DNA of 64,000 nucleotides, from the NCBI GenBank assembly GCA_028829895.1, contig CM054177.1:82504663-82568662 (forward strand). Direction: 5' to 3'. This DNA comes from Sinotaia quadrata. Its lineage: Eukaryota; Mollusca; Gastropoda; Architaenioglossa; Viviparidae. The notes beneath the pieces were generated by a model that was given only the letters and a program-made list of their open reading frames with translations, did no database searches and was not told the DNA's origin. Each line of letters starts with the position of its first letter. Within the stretch, counting starts at the first letter, position 1. Made by a program: the position numbers and the translations under genes. This document shows positions 60,000 through 64,000 of this stretch, in pieces.

Positions 60000-60370
60000 A
60001 ATTGATGTTGACTTTCTAGCTTATTTCTTTTATTGTAGTGCTGTGAGTTTCATATTAGAAATTTATTTTGACTTTCTAGCTGATATCTTTTATCGTAGTG
60101 CTGTGAGTTTCATATTAAAAATTTATTTTGACTTTCTAGCTTATATCTTATATCGTAGTGCTGTGAGTTTCATATTAGAAATTTATTTTGACTTTCTAGC
60201 TGATATCTTTTATCGTAGTGTTGTGAGTTTCATATTAGAAATGTATTTTGACTTTCTAGCTTTTTTATTGTAGTGCTTTGAGTTTCATATTAAAAATTGA
60301 TTTTGACTTTCTAGCTTATATCTTTTATCGTAGAGCTGTGAGTTTCATATTAGAAATTGATGCTGACAAC
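60000..60370 (+). repeat. 60-bp minisatellite between globin genes
   Basis: Six units with TTGACTTTCTAGCTGATATC; the multiple-of-three unit gives a spurious open frame. Confidence 0.9.
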
Positions 60371-61187
60371 TGAAACTGAAATAGCGTCTAAGATTTCCTT
60401 GAGAAAAAAGAATTAGTTGGAAATTATGATATTTATACTGTAAAGTTGTAGATTTGACAACATCGTTTACTGTCTCATATTTTGACTGATCGACACTGTA
60501 TTATAGTATATGCAATGGCTGTAATTATAGTTCCTGTTTTTGCGAATCATTTTTTTTAAAATAGCAACCAAATCTAACTGCCATCATTTCGGATCACAAC
60601 TCTCCGTCATAAAAACACAATGGACTAAGCAGTACTACGTTTTGGTTCTAGTATTAGTACTGTTAGAAGCAAGTGCAAATAGATCTAAACTGACCAAAAT
60701 CACACGCCCCAAGTGCTGACCTCGAGTTGTCATTGGTAAATGCTGACCACACTTTGTTACAGTCACTGACTCAAACACACATTTTCTTAGGCTAAGTCGT
60801 GGCTGTTCAGTTTATGGTTCAATTCCCAACGGGGAAATAGTGAATCATGACAGAGTAAAATTACGGGGAGCGGAAACGTAAGGTTGCTATTTATATCTCA
60901 TGTGTCACACGATTCACAGTAGAAAGTATATATAATTAAGTAAATTAATGTAGGTTTCATTTCTATTTAACTAATGTGTTCTGTTCGGGTCTCTTTCTTC
61001 ATATAAATAGTCACACAATTTTTAATAACATTAAAACAATTCACAGAACAAAGAATTGTCAGTTATTAGTACAGATTGAGAATGATCACTGAAGAAAGTT
61101 TGAAATAGCGTATAATTTGAATACTTGACTGAGTACCTGAATTGGAATAATATTGTTTACTCGGTGGTCAGTTGTGTGTGTGTGGGT
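60371..61187. other. Intergenic, no gene seen
   Basis: Between globin A and the globin B promoter. A B-box-like GGTTCAATTCC occurs at 60823 but has no proper tRNA context. Confidence 0.4.
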
Positions 61188-61188
61188 A

Positions 61189-61226
<38 letters not shown>
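61188..61226. repeat. (GA)n microsatellite
   Basis: Uninterrupted GA run of about 39 bp. Confidence 0.95.
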
Positions 61227-61228
<2 letters not shown>

Positions 61229-61343
61229 AACTGAAAGTAATTTTAAATTCTGGTTTAATCAGTTACTACTGCTCTACTGCTTCTGTCTTAAATCTATATG
61301 CAGCGTGGGACCGCCAGTATATCTCCAACCTTTCACTGGGACA

Positions 61344-61393
61344 TGCGTGTGTTTGTGTGCGCGTGCGTGCGTGTGTGTGTGTGTGTGTGTGTT
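61344..61393. repeat. (GT)n microsatellite
   Basis: GT run with GC interruptions at its start. Confidence 0.9.
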
Positions 61394-61603
61394 GATACGA
61401 TACAAATATTTAGTTTGCATTGTGCTCAAGTCGGTGCTTTGATTTATGGGCAGAATTGAATGCATTTCAATCCTTAATATGTAGGCTAAATGTAAAGTCA
61501 AATTTACTTTTAGATCTAATTTAAATCCACTAGTAATGACTAGTCTTTGAACAAGTGTGGACGCAGCTAGCAGAACAATAATTTAAAAACTTACATCCAC
61601 TGA

Positions 61604-61640
61604 TGACGTACATTTTAAAACGTCATAAACCCCTGACGTA
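61604..61640 (+). promoter_or_regulatory. CRE-like cluster upstream of globin B
   Basis: Three ACGT-core CRE-like sites in 37 bp: TGACGTA (61604), ACGTCAT (61620, reverse orientation) and TGACGTA (61634). They lie 160-200 bp upstream of the ATG of the conserved 5' exon, matching the CRE pair of globin A. Confidence 0.45.
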
Positions 61641-61711
61641 TGTCACATGTTGACAATAGCTATTGTTAATTTATTCTGAAAGAACTTTTAAAACATGAAT
61701 ATAGAAACGTC

Positions 61712-61840
61712 AGTGAATGGAGATGAAAGCAGTTGAAATTCTCCACTGGAGAGACTTGGCAAAACACTTTAGACAAGATTTTGATGGATCTCTGTGTTGT
61801 GCCATGGATTACCGACAAACACAAGACAGGAATATCACAG
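61712..61840 (+). other. Globin B 5' non-coding exon with upstream ORF
   Basis: Homologous to the globin A 5' exon. Shared blocks include TCTCCACTG near the middle and GCCATGG followed by a CGACAAA-rich stretch at the end. The donor is ACAG|GTAATA. The start at 61804 has the same GCCATGG context. Spliced to the acceptor at 63851, the frame stops after 16 codons, again before the globin start. The peptides of A and B are similar (MGYRQKQE versus MDYRQTQD), while the ends differ. Confidence 0.55.
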
Positions 61841-62074
61841 GTAATAATGTCGATTAATAAATTGTAATTTAAACTTTTTAAAATGTGCAATTATATTTTT
61901 AGTGGAGGCTATTAATGCAGACCGAACACGAGATCAGATGGCATGTGCATTGGATTCCTCCTGATGTATGCCGCTTATTCCTCTATAACTGAGGGAGACA
62001 ACCATAAAAATAACTTAGAAACAGGCTTTAGGGCACTATTTTGAAGCCACATTCCAGTAGATGATATTATAATG

Positions 62075-62130
62075 AATATGATGATGATGATGGTGATGAT
62101 GACGACGACAATGATGATGATGATGATTAC
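62075..62130. repeat. (GAT)n trinucleotide repeat
   Basis: Imperfect GAT/GAC run in the leader intron of globin B. Confidence 0.85.
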
Positions 62131-62413
62131 GCTATGTATTGCTGCCTGAGTGTGCGCGTTTCTTCTATTTATTATAATAATAATATGGATTAAGACACTA
62201 ATAAAGTTACTAATGATTCTGATATTTCCATGAGACTTGTGCTTATGATGATGCTCAGAAAAACTTAGTCTAAATGACTTAGATGGCAATGACGATGTTA
62301 ATGATGATCTGTTTTATGCACAGGGAAATGACAAAGAACTGACAAAGATTCATTTGACCTTTGTTACCTTTATAATTATATCGGATTGAAAGTAACATGC
62401 TGGAGGGGGGGCT

Positions 62414-62419
62414 TTGTGT

Positions 62420-62492
<73 letters not shown>
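62414..62492. repeat. (GT)n microsatellite
   Basis: Long pure GT run in the leader intron of globin B. Confidence 0.95.
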
Positions 62493-62494
<2 letters not shown>

Positions 62495-62609
62495 GTGATG
62501 GAGGTAGGGTAGACGGAAAAACATTACATGAACGTCACGATCCTGTTAGTAACGATATAAGCGGGTATTAACGGATCAGCACGCATAGTAAATGTCACTC
62601 TACTAAAAA

Positions 62610-62945
62610 TATTGTTTATCATTAAACAATATAACAAACCCCACAGTTTAATTGGATTAAATTGCTTATCAGTAAAAATAATATGTATATGGTATTATGT
62701 AAAGAAACCCTACAATCAATTGGATTCAATTGCTTGTCAGTAAACAAGACATGTTTATGATATTATGTAAAGAACCTCATATTTTAACAGGTTTAAATTG
62801 CTGTTATCACTCAACAATATATATTTATGATATTATAAGGAACCTCACATTTTAATTGGATTAAATTGCTTATAATTAAACAAGGTAAGTTAGTTTATGG
62901 TAATATAAGGAAACTTACATTTTAATTGGATTAAATTGCTTTATT
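62610..62945 (+). repeat. Degenerate repeat of about 65-75 bp in globin B intron
   Basis: About five units sharing TGGATTAAATTGCTTAT and GATATTAT-type blocks. Absent from the matching globin A intron. Confidence 0.75.
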
Positions 62946-63365
62946 CCTGTATAGTCTCCATTGTTGCAGTTAAAGAAATGTTAAAGCACAAAGGGTGCAT
63001 GCATTCTTACGTAATTTAAAACGACAAAATGACTAATATTAAGACGCCGTCTCTTTTTATTACCCATAATGCTTAGTAGTAATGGATATTTCTGTTTTGA
63101 AAATGGAAAGGAAATAAATATATGTGGGATTTTTAAAAGTCCAGTTAAGAGCTGGACGGTGAAAGGTAATGTAGATTAGAGCGATCAAAGTGAGGATTAC
63201 TATGTCTCCTGAAAAATTCTAGTTAATCCGGTAATTAATAAAATCTGTGAGAGACTAGTCTCTAGTGGAATCAGTAACTTTAAATTGAGAAAGAAAAGTG
63301 TCGCTTTGTATATTTATTTTTGTGCATACGGTGCTTGAAATGCTGTTATACGTTGATTGTGATTA

Positions 63366-63478
63366 AGACAGCCATATAACAGTTAACAACAGTTATACTG
63401 GTTTGGCGATTAAACCATCAGCATACCAGTAAACAAATGTTATACGGGTTTGGCGATTAAACCACCAGTATACCTTTT
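63366..63478 (+). repeat. About 55-bp direct duplication
   Basis: Two units sharing GGTTTGGCGATTAAACCA, each with a short internal inverted repeat (GGTTT/AAACC). Confidence 0.8.
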
Positions 63479-63924
63479 AAATACAAATTGAGATTAAATA
63501 AACAATTGCTTTCTTTTAATCTTTTGGGGAGGGGATATTGTTTTGTATGTTTCACTAAGCATCTAATGGAGGTTGTCTATCCAGAGGAATAGAGAAATTA
63601 TTCAAACAACAAATTACTTTAAACTAATACTTGTAATAATCCATATGTTGGGTCTCTTATATAGCACCCACCGCCTTTCCACAGTCTAGAATCAGTAATC
63701 TGAGAGCATTCTGGCGAATGTTTAAAGGGGAAACTTTAGACATTATATTGTGTAAACTATTTTCATGGCAACAAACTCTCATTATAATATTCTTTCACAG
63801 TTTCGGCATTATTGGTAAACACGTCCATTTTCGTGGTTCTCTTTCTTCAGCAGTGAATAAATAAACATCAGAACACAAGAGAGAGAGAGGGAGAGAAACA
63901 TATTAATAAAGAAAATAATAGCAA

Positions 63925-64000
63925 ATGGGAAGTACACTCTGGGGTAAAATGCCACAGTGCATCTCGAAAGGAAAGTCTGAAGATATTTCTTCAAGTAAGA
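63925..64000 (+). CDS. Globin B, coding exon 1 (partial, cut by window end)
   Basis: Second copy of the globin first coding exon; only 25 codons are inside the window. It keeps Met-Gly-Ser, the Met9 and Cys12 positions, and the KSED block at 17-20, so the lipid-anchor design is conserved with gene A. The acceptor at 63850, the leader and several hundred bp upstream also match gene A (for example the GGTGCTTGAA block at 55669 and 63330). The offset between the two start codons is 7793 bp, and between the two upstream-ORF starts 7813 bp, so this is a tandem gene duplication. Later exons lie outside the window, so whether it is functional cannot be judged. Confidence 0.85.
   Translation, partial: MGSTLWGKMPQCISKGKSEDISSSK

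Larger units (their letters stand above)
61560..64000 (+). repeat. Tandem segmental duplication, copy B (of copy A at 53740-56240)
   Basis: Homology to copy A is strong in the 5' exon, in the last 600 bp of the leader intron, and in the coding exon. It is interrupted by unrelated minisatellites in each copy: 54880-55450 and the hAT relic in A; 62418-62492 and 62610-62945 in B. The leader introns have nearly equal length (about 2.04 and 2.01 kb). Confidence 0.8.

Noticed and set aside
60823..60833. B-box-like GGTTCAATTCC with an upstream GGCTAAGTCG
   Set aside because: The A-to-B spacing is too short and no acceptor stem or cloverleaf can be drawn, so not a tRNA or tRNA-SINE.

Overview
This is animal nuclear DNA: AT-rich, gene-poor, with real GT..AG introns, and with more of its length in simple and tandem repeats than in genes. 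The best clues to the organism are a three-coding-exon globin of the neuroglobin/globin-X type with an N-myristoylation start, a multi-cystine-knot secreted protein, hAT transposon relics and a very high load of minisatellites. Together these suggest a lophotrochozoan, most likely a mollusc; that placement is inference. I see no prokaryotic operon, rRNA, tRNA or CRISPR.

Layout. 1-33 kb: essentially intergenic, packed with minisatellites (units of about 20-95 bp), dinucleotide and tetranucleotide runs, and degenerate older arrays. It holds only weak candidates for exons (22.06 kb) and promoters (7.84 kb minus strand, 25.5-25.7 kb plus strand). 33.27-36.90 kb, plus strand: a two-exon gene for a small secreted protein. 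Exon 1 is a signal peptide and ends in phase 1. Exon 2, 3.2 kb away, encodes two inhibitor-cystine-knot-like modules around a regular CX5C linker and ends in a hydrophobic tail like a GPI-anchor signal. 37-53 kb: more minisatellites and a candidate short first exon at 39.67 kb.

53.7-64.0 kb, plus strand: two tandem globin genes. Gene A is complete: CRE-type promoter, 5' non-coding exon, then coding exons 56132-56370, 57008-57227 and 59529-59690, giving 206 residues. Gene B repeats the same promoter, 5' exon and first coding exon about 7.8 kb downstream and runs off the window end. Both 5' exons carry a short upstream ORF with a good Kozak context that would stop before the globin start. Introns of A and B have nearly equal length but hold different minisatellites, so tandem arrays have turned over since the duplication.

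Most long open frames in the window are repeat artefacts: units of 21, 36, 39, 42, 48, 54, 57, 60, 84 or 93 bp stay open because their length is a multiple of three. The two genes described here do not form a pathway. The coherent biological unit is the globin pair with shared regulatory architecture.
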